Of a DNA stretch of 64,000 nucleotides, positions 42,499 to 51,174 are shown piece after piece. Under the pieces are notes generated by a model, which was not told the origin of the DNA, searched no databases, and saw only the letters and a program-made list of their open reading frames with translations. Source of the stretch: Fimbriimonadaceae bacterium (lineage in GTDB: Bacteria; Armatimonadota; Fimbriimonadia; Fimbriimonadales; Fimbriimonadaceae); the NCBI GenBank assembly GCA_026129685.1, contig JAHCHO010000006.1, forward strand, positions 186,001 through 250,000, written 5' to 3'. The translations under genes and the position numbers were made by a program. Each line of letters begins with the position of its first letter. Positions within the stretch are counted from its first letter, which is position 1.

Positions 42499-45063
42499 AT
42501 GTCGGGCCGGTTCTTTCGCCCCTGGCTGATCCTCGCGCTGGCGGCGGTCGGCTTTCCGGTTCAAGCAGCGCACCGGATCGACTTGCCCAGTTGGATTCGG
42601 GCTAAGGTTCTGAGCCGCGTCGAGGTGAGCGGATACCGAACATTTGGCTTGCACTCGCACCAGGTGGACGGGGACGTCGAGTCCTTCAATTCGCTCAACT
42701 ACTCGGGTCAGGGTGGACGACGGTACACCGATATCGGCAACGTCAATATTGTCGGCCGTAAGGTCCTCGACGTGCTGAACTTCAACCTCTTCCTGACGGA
42801 CAGCCGGTTCCGCGACCCTCAGGCCCGAAACGTCAGCCTCGACTATGTCCGCGGACCATTGGAGATCAACGCAGGCGACATCCGGGGTCGACTGACGAAC
42901 TCGAACCGCTTCACTCCTTTCGCCAAGACGCTCCAGGGGGTTCAAGCGGGCTTCCGAAGAGGACGCGTCGAACTCCGGGCGGTACGCAGCGAGGCCAAGG
43001 GCAGTCCTCGCACCGTTTCCTTGCAGGGGAACAATTCGGCGGGACCGTACTACCTCCAAACCAGCCAGGTCATCGCGGGTTCGGAGAGCGTCGAGGTGGA
43101 CGGGGTTGCGCAGGTCCTTGGCTCGGACTACACGATCAGCTACGAGATCGGGGCGATCACCTTTGTGGGCAAGATCGTCGCCCCGACGAGTACGATCGTG
43201 GTCACCTTCGAGGCGTTCGGCTTCAACGCGCCGCGCGGCACGGTACAGGGCTTTGGTGGAACCTACGACTTTGGCCGAGCGGGCCGACTCGGCGTGACGC
43301 TCCTGTCCCAGAAGACGGCCGGGGCGGGTGCGCTGAGCACGCGCAGCGAGCTTTTCCAGGGATTTGGCGCGCCTTCGACGCCCTACGTTCTCGAGTTCGA
43401 ACCGCTCCCCGGCCGTCCAATCGCGATCCGGGTGGACGGCGTTCTGCAGTTGTTGGGAGTGGACTACACCTTTTCCCCGGACAACCCCGCCGTGTTCTTC
43501 TTCACGCGGTTCGTGCCTTCAACGAGCACGATCGAGGTGGTTTACACGCCGAAGCCGACGACCACGGTTGACGGGGATCGCGAGGTGCTCGGACTGGACT
43601 ACCGTCTTCCTTTGGGGACCCGAGGTCAGAACGGCACCATCACCTTGACCCAAGCTCGGGGGCGCCTCAAGAGTGACGTGAACCCCCTGAGCGGTACCGC
43701 TCGTGGCATCGACCTCGACTACCGAGCCAAGCAATGGAGCCTACGCACCTCGCTTCGCGACGTGCCGGAGGGGTTCGTGTCGGTCGAATCCCGGACGTTC
43801 AACCGAAATGAAAAGGCGTGGGACACCCAGCTTCAGTACCAACCCGGAAGCGGTTGGGTGTTCGCGGCGACGCAGCGCAACGCGAGCATCGCCAACCGAA
43901 GGACCGACGCCCAGGGCAATGTGATCGTAGACCAAGCGCGGGTCACCGAGTTGAGAACGTCGGCCAACTACGGCAAGGACGGATCGGGTCCCGCTTGGCG
44001 CATCGAGCACGTTCGGACCGCGAGCCGACTCCGTGGCGACGAGACTCGCCTCGACAACACGGAACTCAGCGGGAGCCGAACCTTCGGCAAGCTGGCCACC
44101 ACCTTCGGCCTGGGACATCAGGGCGGGCGGGGCCCGGTCACCACCGGTGCGACCACCAAGGAGGGCACCGTCGCCCTGGACACGGTTCGGCTGGGCGCGC
44201 GCTACAACCCGTCGCCCGAGACCGCTCTTTCGGCCCGCGCAAGCCTCAGCACGATACGAAGCGACGGTAAGACGGGCAAGGGCAACGATGTCACCCTGGC
44301 GGGATCGTACAACCCGTCCGGACGCCTGTCCGCGAACGTCGGCTATGGAATCAGCCGTAGCGGCGAACTTGCCACTCTGGGTCGCCTGCAGAATGGGAAC
44401 GGGTTCGGGTACGGCGGCAACGGATTCACCGGCGGCGCGGAGGGCAACGGGTTTGCCGTCGGCCCAACCGACCTGGTGTACTGGACGAGTTCCCTGTCGT
44501 GCCGCCTGAGCGAACGCGCCGGTATCGAAGGTTACGCCTACACGCGGCGACAGACCGGCTCGGTGACGTCGAACACGGAGAACACGACGATCGGCATGGC
44601 GTTCGACTACGATCTCGGGCGGCAGACGAACCTGTTCCTTTCTTTCGACGACAGCCGAACGCGCTTCCTCGACTCACCGTCCAAATCGGACGCCCGAACC
44701 CTTAGCGCCTCCGTCACGGGAGTGCCGCCCGGCCGGCTGAGCTATCGGCTCGGGATCAGCGCCCTGCTCTCGGGAGGATCCTCGAACTTGGGTCAGGACG
44801 CGACCACGTACGGGCTGAACCTGGTCTACCGTCTGAACGCCCGCCAGCGGTTGCTCTTCGACGCCCAGATCGGTCAGACGCGCCTGTATTTGCCTCAAGA
44901 CGACGCCTCGCTCGCTTTGGGCTGGACGTACCAAATCTATAAGAGCGTCGGCATTACAGGGTGGTACCGTTACCGCAACCTAAGGAACCTCGACCCAACG
45001 GTTCAGACCGGCGCCTACCGGTCACGGGGCTTCGACCTGGAGCTTACCTTCAACTTTCGTTAG
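42499..45063 (+). CDS. Large outer-membrane beta-barrel protein
   Basis: 854 residues, starting 3 bases after csaB. Signal peptide cut near VQAAHR. Residues about 190-370 hold two tandem domains with AGSESVEVDGVAQVLGSDYTI and GRPIAIRVDGVLQLLGVDYTF, each closing with a TSTIVVTF or TSTIEVVYT strand. The remainder is a long series of amphipathic strands with Gly/Asn-rich turns, ending FDLELTFNFR. No plug or TonB box recognised. Probably a structural or secretin-like envelope protein. Confidence 0.75.
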   Translation: MSGRFFRPWLILALAAVGFPVQAAHRIDLPSWIRAKVLSRVEVSGYRTFGLHSHQVDGDVESFNSLNYSGQGGRRYTDIGNVNIVGRKVLDVLNFNLFLTDSRFRDPQARNVSLDYVRGPLEINAGDIRGRLTNSNRFTPFAKTLQGVQAGFRRGRVELRAVRSEAKGSPRTVSLQGNNSAGPYYLQTSQVIAGSESVEVDGVAQVLGSDYTISYEIGAITFVGKIVAPTSTIVVTFEAFGFNAPRGTVQGFGGTYDFGRAGRLGVTLLSQKTAGAGALSTRSELFQGFGAPSTPYVLEFEPLPGRPIAIRVDGVLQLLGVDYTFSPDNPAVFFFTRFVPSTSTIEVVYTPKPTTTVDGDREVLGLDYRLPLGTRGQNGTITLTQARGRLKSDVNPLSGTARGIDLDYRAKQWSLRTSLRDVPEGFVSVESRTFNRNEKAWDTQLQYQPGSGWVFAATQRNASIANRRTDAQGNVIVDQARVTELRTSANYGKDGSGPAWRIEHVRTASRLRGDETRLDNTELSGSRTFGKLATTFGLGHQGGRGPVTTGATTKEGTVALDTVRLGARYNPSPETALSARASLSTIRSDGKTGKGNDVTLAGSYNPSGRLSANVGYGISRSGELATLGRLQNGNGFGYGGNGFTGGAEGNGFAVGPTDLVYWTSSLSCRLSERAGIEGYAYTRRQTGSVTSNTENTTIGMAFDYDLGRQTNLFLSFDDSRTRFLDSPSKSDARTLSASVTGVPPGRLSYRLGISALLSGGSSNLGQDATTYGLNLVYRLNARQRLLFDAQIGQTRLYLPQDDASLALGWTYQIYKSVGITGWYRYRNLRNLDPTVQTGAYRSRGFDLELTFNFR

Positions 45064-45089
45064 CGCCCTTACCCTAGCGCATTGTGCCA

Positions 45090-45240
45090 TAAATCAAAAG
45101 AGGCCACAGGGATAGTGGGAGCCGACCTGCTGGGACACTTCTCAGCCGTTTCAGGATCGGAGGCCCGCTGAGGAGCTATTGGTTACGATCCTTGTTGTCT
45201 TGGTCGGGCCCTATCCGAGTGGCCTTCGGGTTGCTTTCGC
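45090..45240 (-). ncRNA. Candidate 6S-like structured RNA
   Basis: A minus-strand transcript predicted from the strong promoter at 45247-45275 folds into a long interrupted rod. Paired segments: 45219-45225 with 45101-45107 (7 bp), a 2x2 internal loop, 45211-45216 with 45110-45115 (6 bp), 45209-45211 or adjacent with 45117-45119, and 45202-45207 with 45122-45127 (6 bp). The apical part can form 45154-45159/45186-45191 or, mutually exclusively, 45141-45146/45167-45172. The 3' helix strand runs into CTCTTTTGATTT, a plausible terminator tail. Length, rod shape and isolated consensus promoter resemble 6S RNA; family identity is inference. Confidence 0.5.
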
Positions 45241-45246
45241 TACTCT

Positions 45247-45275
45247 ATTATAGGCGGGATTTCGGGCCGACGCAA
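45247..45275 (-). promoter_or_regulatory. Consensus promoter for the minus-strand structured RNA
   Basis: Read on the minus strand: TTGCGT (45275-45270), a 17-base spacer, then a perfect TATAAT (45252-45247). It faces away from the ferredoxin gene and towards the barrel-protein 3' end, so it serves no protein gene. Confidence 0.75.
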
Positions 45276-45458
45276 GGCCCGGGCGAAAAGTCCTGCGAGT
45301 TCATCTTTCGCCTCCGACTCTGGCCTCTTTCGGCACTGACGACTCGTCCGCAGGGTTTGCCCCTCGTGTAATTTGGGTCACCGGCCGGGCCGAGCCCTAC
45401 GGACGAGTACCGGGCCGCCGATCACGATCGGGCGCGCGGTTCAGTATCATGGACGAGC

Positions 45459-45788
45459 ATGCACACGATCACGGTTCAGGGATTCGGCGCGTTCGAAGTC
45501 GCCGAAGGCACGCGGCTCGTTCGGGCCCTCGAGGAGAACGGGGTCGACGTCAGCCACCGTTGCGGCGGTCAGGCCCGTTGCACGACTTGTCGGGTCAAGT
45601 TCGTTTCCGAGGAGCCACCGATGCGTACCGAGGAGAAGCAGTGTCTGGCGGAGGACGGGGTGCTCGGGGCCTTTCGACTGAGTTGCCAGATTCTGGTGGA
45701 CCGCGATATGGAGTTCGACGTGCTGATGCGCGCGAGCGTAGAGGGCTGGGAGCCAGGACCCACCCCCGCCGCCCACTTGGAGCCCTGA
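45459..45788 (+). CDS. [2Fe-2S] ferredoxin
   Basis: 109 residues. The plant/adrenodoxin-type cluster ligands are Cys35, Cys41, Cys44 (SHRCGGQARCTTC) and Cys76 (LSCQI). Electron carrier; partner unknown. TATCAT at 45445-45450 lies 8 bases before the ATG, suggesting a leaderless start. The LemA gene follows after 3 bases. Confidence 0.88.
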   Translation: MHTITVQGFGAFEVAEGTRLVRALEENGVDVSHRCGGQARCTTCRVKFVSEEPPMRTEEKQCLAEDGVLGAFRLSCQILVDRDMEFDVLMRASVEGWEPGPTPAAHLEP

Positions 45789-45791
45789 ACG

Positions 45792-46337
45792 ATGATCTGG
45801 ATTCCGGTCGTTGCCCTCGCCTTGGTTCTCGGGGTCTTCATCCTTCAGTACAACAAGCTGATCGGGATGCGCCAACTCGTCCGCAACGGCTGGGCGGACG
45901 TGGACGTCTACCTGAAACGGCGCGCCGACCTCGTGCCTCAGATCGCAGAGGCCGTGCGAGGTTATGCGAGCCACGAGCGGGCTTTGCTCGAGGCGGTCGC
46001 CACCGCCCGCAACCAGGCGATCGCGAGCGGCTCCAACCTGGCCTTGCGGGCCCCCGCGGAAAGTGACCTCACGACGGGTCTGGCGCGCATCGTCATGCTT
46101 AAGGAGGCGTACCCCGAGTTGAAGGCGAGCGAAAACTTCCTCGGCCTCCAGAACGACCTGCGCGAGACCGAGAAGCTGATCGCGAGCGCCCGGCAGTACT
46201 ACAACGCCTGCGTGCGCGACCTCAACACGGCGATCGAAGCGTTCCCCAGCAACCTGGTAGCGGGAGTCGCCGGGGTCCGGCCGCAGGAGTTCTTCGAACT
46301 CGACGACGCCGTCGAGCGCGAGGCACCAAAGGTATGA
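45792..46337 (+). CDS. lemA: LemA family protein
   Basis: 181 residues. One N-terminal helix (IWIPVVALALVLGVFILQYN) followed by the LemA helical bundle: NGWADVDVYLKRRADLVPQIAEAVRGYA and LQNDLRETEKLIASARQYYNACVRDLN. A membrane-anchored periplasmic or cell-surface bundle of unknown biochemical role. Co-directional with the ferredoxin and apt genes. Confidence 0.9.
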   Translation: MIWIPVVALALVLGVFILQYNKLIGMRQLVRNGWADVDVYLKRRADLVPQIAEAVRGYASHERALLEAVATARNQAIASGSNLALRAPAESDLTTGLARIVMLKEAYPELKASENFLGLQNDLRETEKLIASARQYYNACVRDLNTAIEAFPSNLVAGVAGVRPQEFFELDDAVEREAPKV

Positions 46338-46347
46338 TCGAAGCCAG

Positions 46348-46869
46348 ATGAGCGACCTCCTGGCGAAGTCCCTGATTCGGGACGTGCCCGACTTTCCCAA
46401 ACCCGGAATCCTCTTCAAGGACATCACGCCCGTGTTGCACAGCCCGGCGGCGATGGCCGAGGTAACCCGGTTGCTGGCCGACGACGCCCGCGAGCACCAT
46501 GCCGACCTCATCATTGGGATCGAGAGCCGGGGCTTCATCTTCGGATTGCCGGTGGCGATGGAACTCGGTCTCCCCTTCGCTCCGGTTCGCAAGCACGGCA
46601 AGTTGCCGTACGAGCGGATCGCGGAGGAGTACGCACTCGAGTACGGGACCAACATCGTCGAGATGCACATCGACGCGGTGGACCCAGGCCAAAGGGCTTA
46701 CATCGTGGACGATCTGCTCGCCACCGGCGGAACGGCGGCGGCGGCCGCGCGTCTAGTGGAACGACAGAACGGGAAGGTGTGCGGATTCGGCTTTGTCGTC
46801 GAGCTCTGCTTCCTGAACGGTCGCAAGGCGATCGAGGACTACCCGGTTTGCGCCCTGATCGGATATTGA
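46348..46869 (+). CDS. apt: Adenine phosphoribosyltransferase
   Basis: 173 residues, standard length. VPDFPKPGILFKDITPVL at the N-terminus, GIESRGFIFGLPVAMELG and the PRPP loop AYIVDDLLATGGTAAAA identify Apt. It salvages adenine to AMP. TATGAT lies 9 bases before the ATG, inside the LemA stop region. Confidence 0.93.
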   Translation: MSDLLAKSLIRDVPDFPKPGILFKDITPVLHSPAAMAEVTRLLADDAREHHADLIIGIESRGFIFGLPVAMELGLPFAPVRKHGKLPYERIAEEYALEYGTNIVEMHIDAVDPGQRAYIVDDLLATGGTAAAAARLVERQNGKVCGFGFVVELCFLNGRKAIEDYPVCALIGY

Positions 46870-46879
46870 ACCAGCACCC

Positions 46880-47317
46880 ATGAAAGCTCTTCGCCCCATT
46901 CTGGCCCTCGGTCTCTACTTCTCGATCGTGCCCGTCGCGTCCGTCGCGCAGCTGGCCGAAGCGACCACGGAACTCACGGTGGATCAGGTGCTCGCCGAAG
47001 CGGACAAGCACGACAAGGCCGACAGCGTGACCGTCAAGGGCACCGTCGTGGAGTTTGTCCAGAAAACCTCTCGCCTGGGGCACCCGTACTTCACCTTCAA
47101 ACTGAAGGGCGACAAGGGCGAGGTCAACGTTTACTCGCGGGGCAAGGCCGACGAAAAGGTCAAGGACAAGGCGAAGGTGGTCGTAACGGGCAAGTTCCGC
47201 AAGTCCAAGCAGGTCGCCGACTTCACCGTCAAGAACGAGATCGACGCAACGGTTCCCGACCCCAAACAAACGCCTACCGGGTCCCGTGCCAAGTACGGGA
47301 TCAAGGTTGTCGGCTGA
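46880..47317 (+). CDS. Secreted OB-fold protein
   Basis: 145 residues with a signal peptide (cut near VAQLAEA). The mature domain, SVTVKGTVVEFVQKTSRLGHPYFTFKLKGDKGEVNVYSRGKA, is an OB-fold resembling exported nucleic-acid-binding or tRNA-anticodon-like small domains. The role outside the cytoplasm is unknown. Located 10 bases after apt. Confidence 0.65.
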   Translation: MKALRPILALGLYFSIVPVASVAQLAEATTELTVDQVLAEADKHDKADSVTVKGTVVEFVQKTSRLGHPYFTFKLKGDKGEVNVYSRGKADEKVKDKAKVVVTGKFRKSKQVADFTVKNEIDATVPDPKQTPTGSRAKYGIKVVG

Positions 47318-47336
47318 GACGCGAAGCGGCCTTTCC

Positions 47337-47359
47337 GGCGCGAGGGTAACCTTCGCGCC
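47337..47359 (+). promoter_or_regulatory. Inverted repeat overlapping the prpB promoter
   Basis: A 10-bp inverted repeat (GGCGCGAGGG at 47337-47346, partner at 47350-47359, one G-T pair) with loop TAA directly abuts the GTG start of prpB at 47360 and overlaps the -10-like TAACCT (47347-47352). Either an operator or an mRNA-start hairpin; no regulator is encoded nearby. Confidence 0.4.
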
Positions 47360-48259
47360 GTGATTCGCAAGCTCCCTGCATCGCCAGGTCGCGCGTTGCG
47401 CGACCTAATGGCTCAGGACATCGTCGTGCTTCCTGGCGTGTTCAACGCGCTGAGCGCGAAGGTCGCCTTCGACCAGGGCGCGAAGGCGCTTTACATCACG
47501 GGCGCGGGAGTGACCAACGCGAATCTCGGCGTGCCGGACATCGCCCTGATCACTTTGGGCGAGATGGCGGAGCAGGCCAACCGGGTCACCCAGGTTGCCC
47601 CGATCCCGGCGATCGCCGACGCGGATACCGGTTACGGCGCCTCCCTGAGCGTCATGCGCACGGTGCGCGAGTTCGAAAGGGCGGGGGTCGCGGGCCTACA
47701 CCTCGAGGACCAGGCGAGTCCGAAGCGTTGCGGCCATCTCGACGGCAAGGAACTGGTATCGCCTTCGGAGATGGCAAAGAAGGTTCTGGCGGCCAGCGAG
47801 ACCAAATCCGACCCGGACTTCCTGATCGTCGCACGGACCGATGCGCGCGGGGTCGAGGGAATCCACGCGGCGATCGAACGAGCCAAGCGGTACGTGGACG
47901 TCGGGGCGGACGCGGTCTTCCCGGAAGGGCTGACCACGGAAGCCGAATTCGAGGCCTTCCGACGGGCGTTGGACGTCCCGCTCTTGGCGAACATGACCGA
48001 GTTCGGAAAGACGCCGATCATCCCGGTTTCCAGGTTCCGCGAGCTTGGGTACAATCTCGTAATCTTCCCCATGACCGCGTTCCGGGTCATGTTGAAGGCG
48101 ATTTCCGAGGCCTATGGCGAGTTGCTCGCGGCCGGGACGCAGGAAGGACTGCTCCCTCGGATGCACACGCGGGCACAGCTCTACGAGACGGTCGACTACC
48201 CGGCGTTCGAGCGCCTTGATTCGGACTGGTCCAACCGGGTGGATCGCCGATCGACCTAG
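47360..48259 (+). CDS. prpB: Methylisocitrate lyase-type enzyme
   Basis: 299 residues, GTG start. Isocitrate lyase/PEP-mutase fold: PAIADADTGYGASLSV binds Mg, and DQASPKRCGHLDGKEL holds the KRCGH active-site Cys. LIVARTDARGVEG and PLLANMTEFGKTP are typical of PrpB. It cleaves 2-methylisocitrate to pyruvate and succinate. Followed 42 bases on by a citrate/methylcitrate synthase, supporting a methylcitrate pathway for propionyl-CoA. Confidence 0.82.
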   Translation: MIRKLPASPGRALRDLMAQDIVVLPGVFNALSAKVAFDQGAKALYITGAGVTNANLGVPDIALITLGEMAEQANRVTQVAPIPAIADADTGYGASLSVMRTVREFERAGVAGLHLEDQASPKRCGHLDGKELVSPSEMAKKVLAASETKSDPDFLIVARTDARGVEGIHAAIERAKRYVDVGADAVFPEGLTTEAEFEAFRRALDVPLLANMTEFGKTPIIPVSRFRELGYNLVIFPMTAFRVMLKAISEAYGELLAAGTQEGLLPRMHTRAQLYETVDYPAFERLDSDWSNRVDRRST

Positions 48260-48301
48260 GGTCGCCGTTGGCCAGTCTGGCAGAGCGAGGACACGGACGC
48301 A

Positions 48302-49438
48302 ATGAGCGCAACGACTTATCCGAATTACAGCCCCGGCCTCGAAGGCGTGGTCGCGGGCGTCACGAGCATCAGCGAGATCGACAGCGACCGAAGCAGTCTG
48401 GTCTACCGAGGGATCAACGTCCACGAACTGGCGGAGCACGGCTCCTACGAGGAAACGTGCTACCTGCTCCTCAACCGTCGCATGCCCCGGCGGGAAGAAC
48501 TGGACCAGTTCCGGATGCTCGTGGGCGACGAGCGCGACGTTCCGTCGGGCGTGTACGAAGCGATCAAGCAACTGCCTCCCAGCACCCATCCCATGGACAT
48601 GCTGAAGGTGGCGTACGCCGTCCTCGCGCCGTACGACCCGGACTATGAGAACAACGACCACGATGCGAACGTCCGCAAGGCGATCCGCATCAACGCCAAG
48701 GCGGGGACGATCGCGGCGAACGGCTACCGGATTCTGCACGGATTGCACCCGATCGCGCCGGATTCCTCGCTGGGGACCGCGGCCAACTTCCTTTACTGCC
48801 TTTCGGGGGAGAAGCCAGACCCGTACACCGAGAAGGTGATGGATGCCTCGCTCACACTCTACGCCGAACACGGATACAACGCTTCGACGTTCGCTTGCCG
48901 GGTGACGGTCGCGACCCTCAGCGACCTTTACAGCGGGATGGTCAGCGGCATCGGCACCCTCAAGGGTCCCCTTCATGGCGGCGCCAACGAGGAGGCGATG
49001 CGGATGATCCTCGAAATTGGCGACCCGTCGAACGCCGAGTCTTGGTTGCGCAACGCGATGGCCCACAAGAAGAAGATCATGGGCTTTGGGCACCGCGAGT
49101 ACAAGAAGGGGGATAGCCGGGCCTTCTACCTCAGTCGCGTCGCGAAAGAGATCGGCATTCGCAAAGGCATCACGACGTACGGCGAGATCGCGGACACCCT
49201 GGAGCGGATCATGCTCGAGGAAAAGGGCATCTATCCGAACGTCGACTTCCCCGCCGCCTACGCCTACTATCTCCTGGGTATTCCGATCGAGCTCTATACT
49301 CCCATTTTCGTGGTCGCTCGGACCGCCGGTTGGTGCGCCCACGCGATCGAGCAGCTCGACAACAACCGCCTGATCCGGCCGACCTGCATCTACGACGGAC
49401 CGGCCAACGTGGCCTACGTTCCCGTCGACGAGCGCTAA
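48302..49438 (+). CDS. prpC: Citrate synthase family, probably 2-methylcitrate synthase
   Basis: 378 residues. Active-site signature GFGHREYKKGDSRAFYLS and the substrate His in GPLHGGANEEAM; a short Gram-positive-type single-domain enzyme length. The neighbouring prpB-like lyase argues for 2-methylcitrate synthase, but ordinary citrate synthase cannot be excluded since the two are hard to separate by sequence. GAGGA precedes the ATG. Ends at a strong terminator. Confidence 0.8.
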   Translation: MSATTYPNYSPGLEGVVAGVTSISEIDSDRSSLVYRGINVHELAEHGSYEETCYLLLNRRMPRREELDQFRMLVGDERDVPSGVYEAIKQLPPSTHPMDMLKVAYAVLAPYDPDYENNDHDANVRKAIRINAKAGTIAANGYRILHGLHPIAPDSSLGTAANFLYCLSGEKPDPYTEKVMDASLTLYAEHGYNASTFACRVTVATLSDLYSGMVSGIGTLKGPLHGGANEEAMRMILEIGDPSNAESWLRNAMAHKKKIMGFGHREYKKGDSRAFYLSRVAKEIGIRKGITTYGEIADTLERIMLEEKGIYPNVDFPAAYAYYLLGIPIELYTPIFVVARTAGWCAHAIEQLDNNRLIRPTCIYDGPANVAYVPVDER

Positions 49439-49444
49439 GAACCG

Positions 49445-49476
49445 ACGGTCCGGACGAGCCAATTGGTCCGGACCGT
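49445..49476 (+). terminator. Intrinsic terminator after prpC
   Basis: Perfect 11-bp stem ACGGTCCGGAC (49445-49455) with its complement at 49466-49476, a 10-base loop, followed by TTTGTT. Lies between convergent prpC and the diguanylate cyclase gene. Confidence 0.8.
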
Positions 49477-49482
49477 TTGTTC

Positions 49483-50394
49483 CTAGACAACCCGGAAGCG
49501 GCCCCGCCGCTTGGCGAGGTACATGCTCCGATCGGCCGCACCCAGAAGCTCCTGGAGACTCGCGGGCCGCTCCGGGTCGAGGATGGCCCAGCCGACCGAC
49601 GTCTCGACCGACTCCGCCACGGTCTCCGAAAGGCGTCGCCGCAGGCGAGCCTCCATCAGGAGCGTATCGGCGCGCGAAGCGTCTTCGGCCAGTGCCACGA
49701 ACTCGTCGCCGCCGATGCGCCCCAGGACGTCGCTCGCGCGAAACGACCGGCGCATCGCGTCGGCCAGTGTTACAAGAGCACGGTCGCCGGCCTCGTGGCC
49801 AAAGGTGTCGTTGATGCGCTTCATGCCGTCCAGGTCGAGGTAGGCCAAGACGGCGGGCGCCTTGCGGCGCAACAACGAGGCAAGACGTTCCTGGGCCACG
49901 AGGAGGAAGCCCCGTCGGTTGTAGAGGCGGGTCAGTTCGTCGACCAGGGCCATACGGCGCAGCTCTCGTTCGCGGCGACTTCGGACGAGTCCAAGCCGGA
50001 CGGCCCGGCCGAAGTCCTCGCCTTCGATGGAGGAGAAGGGCAACACGTCCTGAATCCCCCACTCGACGAAGCGGCGGGCCGACTCCTCGGACGCGTCGGC
50101 CAGCAAGAGCATGGCCGTATCGCGGGCCAACCGGGTCACCACCGAACGCTCGGAGACCCCCAGTTGGGTCAGCACGACGAGATCGGCCCCGTGTTCCGAC
50201 TCCAATTCGGCGAGCGACACCTTGGCGAGGATCACTGGCGCGGGCGTGAGAACCAAGGACGCGGCGTGCGCCAGAGCGCGCGCGCGGCGGGCGTCGCGTT
50301 CGACGATCGCAACCCGCACGGGTTCGGCGTTCTTGGGGACCGGTCGATTCAGGCTCATGGACGAAAGGAACGCACGAACGGCGCGTCCCTGCAT
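49483..50394 (-). CDS. GGDEF-domain diguanylate cyclase
   Basis: 303 residues. The N-terminal 125 residues resemble a response-regulator receiver fold (VRVAIVERDARRARALAHAA), but the phospho-acceptor Asp is not clear. The C-terminal GGDEF domain is intact: DELTRLYNRRGFL, YLDLDGMKRINDTFGHEAGD and the catalytic RIGGDEFVALAE. It should make cyclic di-GMP. It lies next to an exopolysaccharide sugar transferase on the same strand, a common regulatory target. Confidence 0.88.
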   Translation of the reverse strand: MQGRAVRAFLSSMSLNRPVPKNAEPVRVAIVERDARRARALAHAASLVLTPAPVILAKVSLAELESEHGADLVVLTQLGVSERSVVTRLARDTAMLLLADASEESARRFVEWGIQDVLPFSSIEGEDFGRAVRLGLVRSRRERELRRMALVDELTRLYNRRGFLLVAQERLASLLRRKAPAVLAYLDLDGMKRINDTFGHEAGDRALVTLADAMRRSFRASDVLGRIGGDEFVALAEDASRADTLLMEARLRRRLSETVAESVETSVGWAILDPERPASLQELLGAADRSMYLAKRRGRFRVV

Positions 50395-50451
50395 CGGTAG
50401 ACGAACCAGGCGCGCCGGCCGTTCCTGGCGGCGGGACCCAATGCCCTTTGG

Positions 50452-51174
50452 TCAGTAGGCGCCGACGCCACGGATGGCGGCGACGGGGGTCAGGGCCAGG
50501 ATCTTCAGGTCGAGCCAGAAGCTCATCTCCGCGATATAGCGGAGGTCGAGGTCGATCCACTCTTCGAAGCTGAGTTCACATCGGCCCATGATCTGCCAGT
50601 AGCAGGTCATGCCGGGGCAGACGCTGAGCCGCTCGAGGGCGCGCTCGTCGTACTGCTCGACCTCGTTCGGGAGGGGCGGGCGCGGTCCGACCAGGCTCAT
50701 CTGCCCGACTAGGACGTTGACAAGCTGAGGCAGTTCGTCGAGGCTGTATCGCCGCAGAAATCGGCCGACGGGGGTGATCCGAGGGTCTTCCCTGATCTTG
50801 AAGATGGGGCCGTCCTTCTCGTTGCGCTCCTTGATCCGCTGGAGCTCCCGGTCGGCGTCTTGGCGCATCGAGCGGAACTTCATGAAACCAAAGGTGCGAC
50901 CGCCGAGGCCACACCGACGGGAGACGTACAGCACCGGGCCAGGACTCGATAGCTTGACGGCGATGGCGCAGGCGACGAGGATCGGGCTGAACAAGGCGAT
51001 CAGAACCGAAGAAGCGACGATATCGAAGATTCGCTTGGCGGTCGCGTAGGCGACTCGGCGCGGTTCGACCAGGAGGGGCTCTTCGCCTCCCGTACGGCGC
51101 GCCTCAACCCAGGCGCTCATGAGCGCCGAACGTTCGGATCGTTCGCTGGAAACCTGGGTTTGGGCGTCGGACAT
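50452..51174 (-). CDS. Exopolysaccharide sugar-phosphate transferase
   Basis: 240 residues. One N-terminal transmembrane helix (VASSVLIALFSPILVACAIAV) and the bacterial sugar transferase domain with KFRSMRQDADREL, RFLRRYSLDELPQLVNVL, MSLVGPRPPLPNEVEQY and the C-terminal YWQIMGR. It transfers the first sugar phosphate to undecaprenyl phosphate to begin repeat-unit assembly. It lacks the long multi-pass N-terminus of WbaP. Confidence 0.9.
   Translation of the reverse strand: MSDAQTQVSSERSERSALMSAWVEARRTGGEEPLLVEPRRVAYATAKRIFDIVASSVLIALFSPILVACAIAVKLSSPGPVLYVSRRCGLGGRTFGFMKFRSMRQDADRELQRIKERNEKDGPIFKIREDPRITPVGRFLRRYSLDELPQLVNVLVGQMSLVGPRPPLPNEVEQYDERALERLSVCPGMTCYWQIMGRCELSFEEWIDLDLRYIAEMSFWLDLKILALTPVAAIRGVGAY

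Noticed and set aside
45064-45458. RNase P RNA, tmRNA or SRP RNA
   Set aside because: None of the universally conserved cores (RNase P P4 region, tRNA-Ala-like ends of tmRNA, GGAAGNNNNNNCAG-type SRP loop) is present.
47696-50560. 954-codon minus-strand open frame
   Set aside because: It lies antisense to prpB and prpC with Arg/Pro/Gly-rich composition typical of frames created by high GC, and has no domain.
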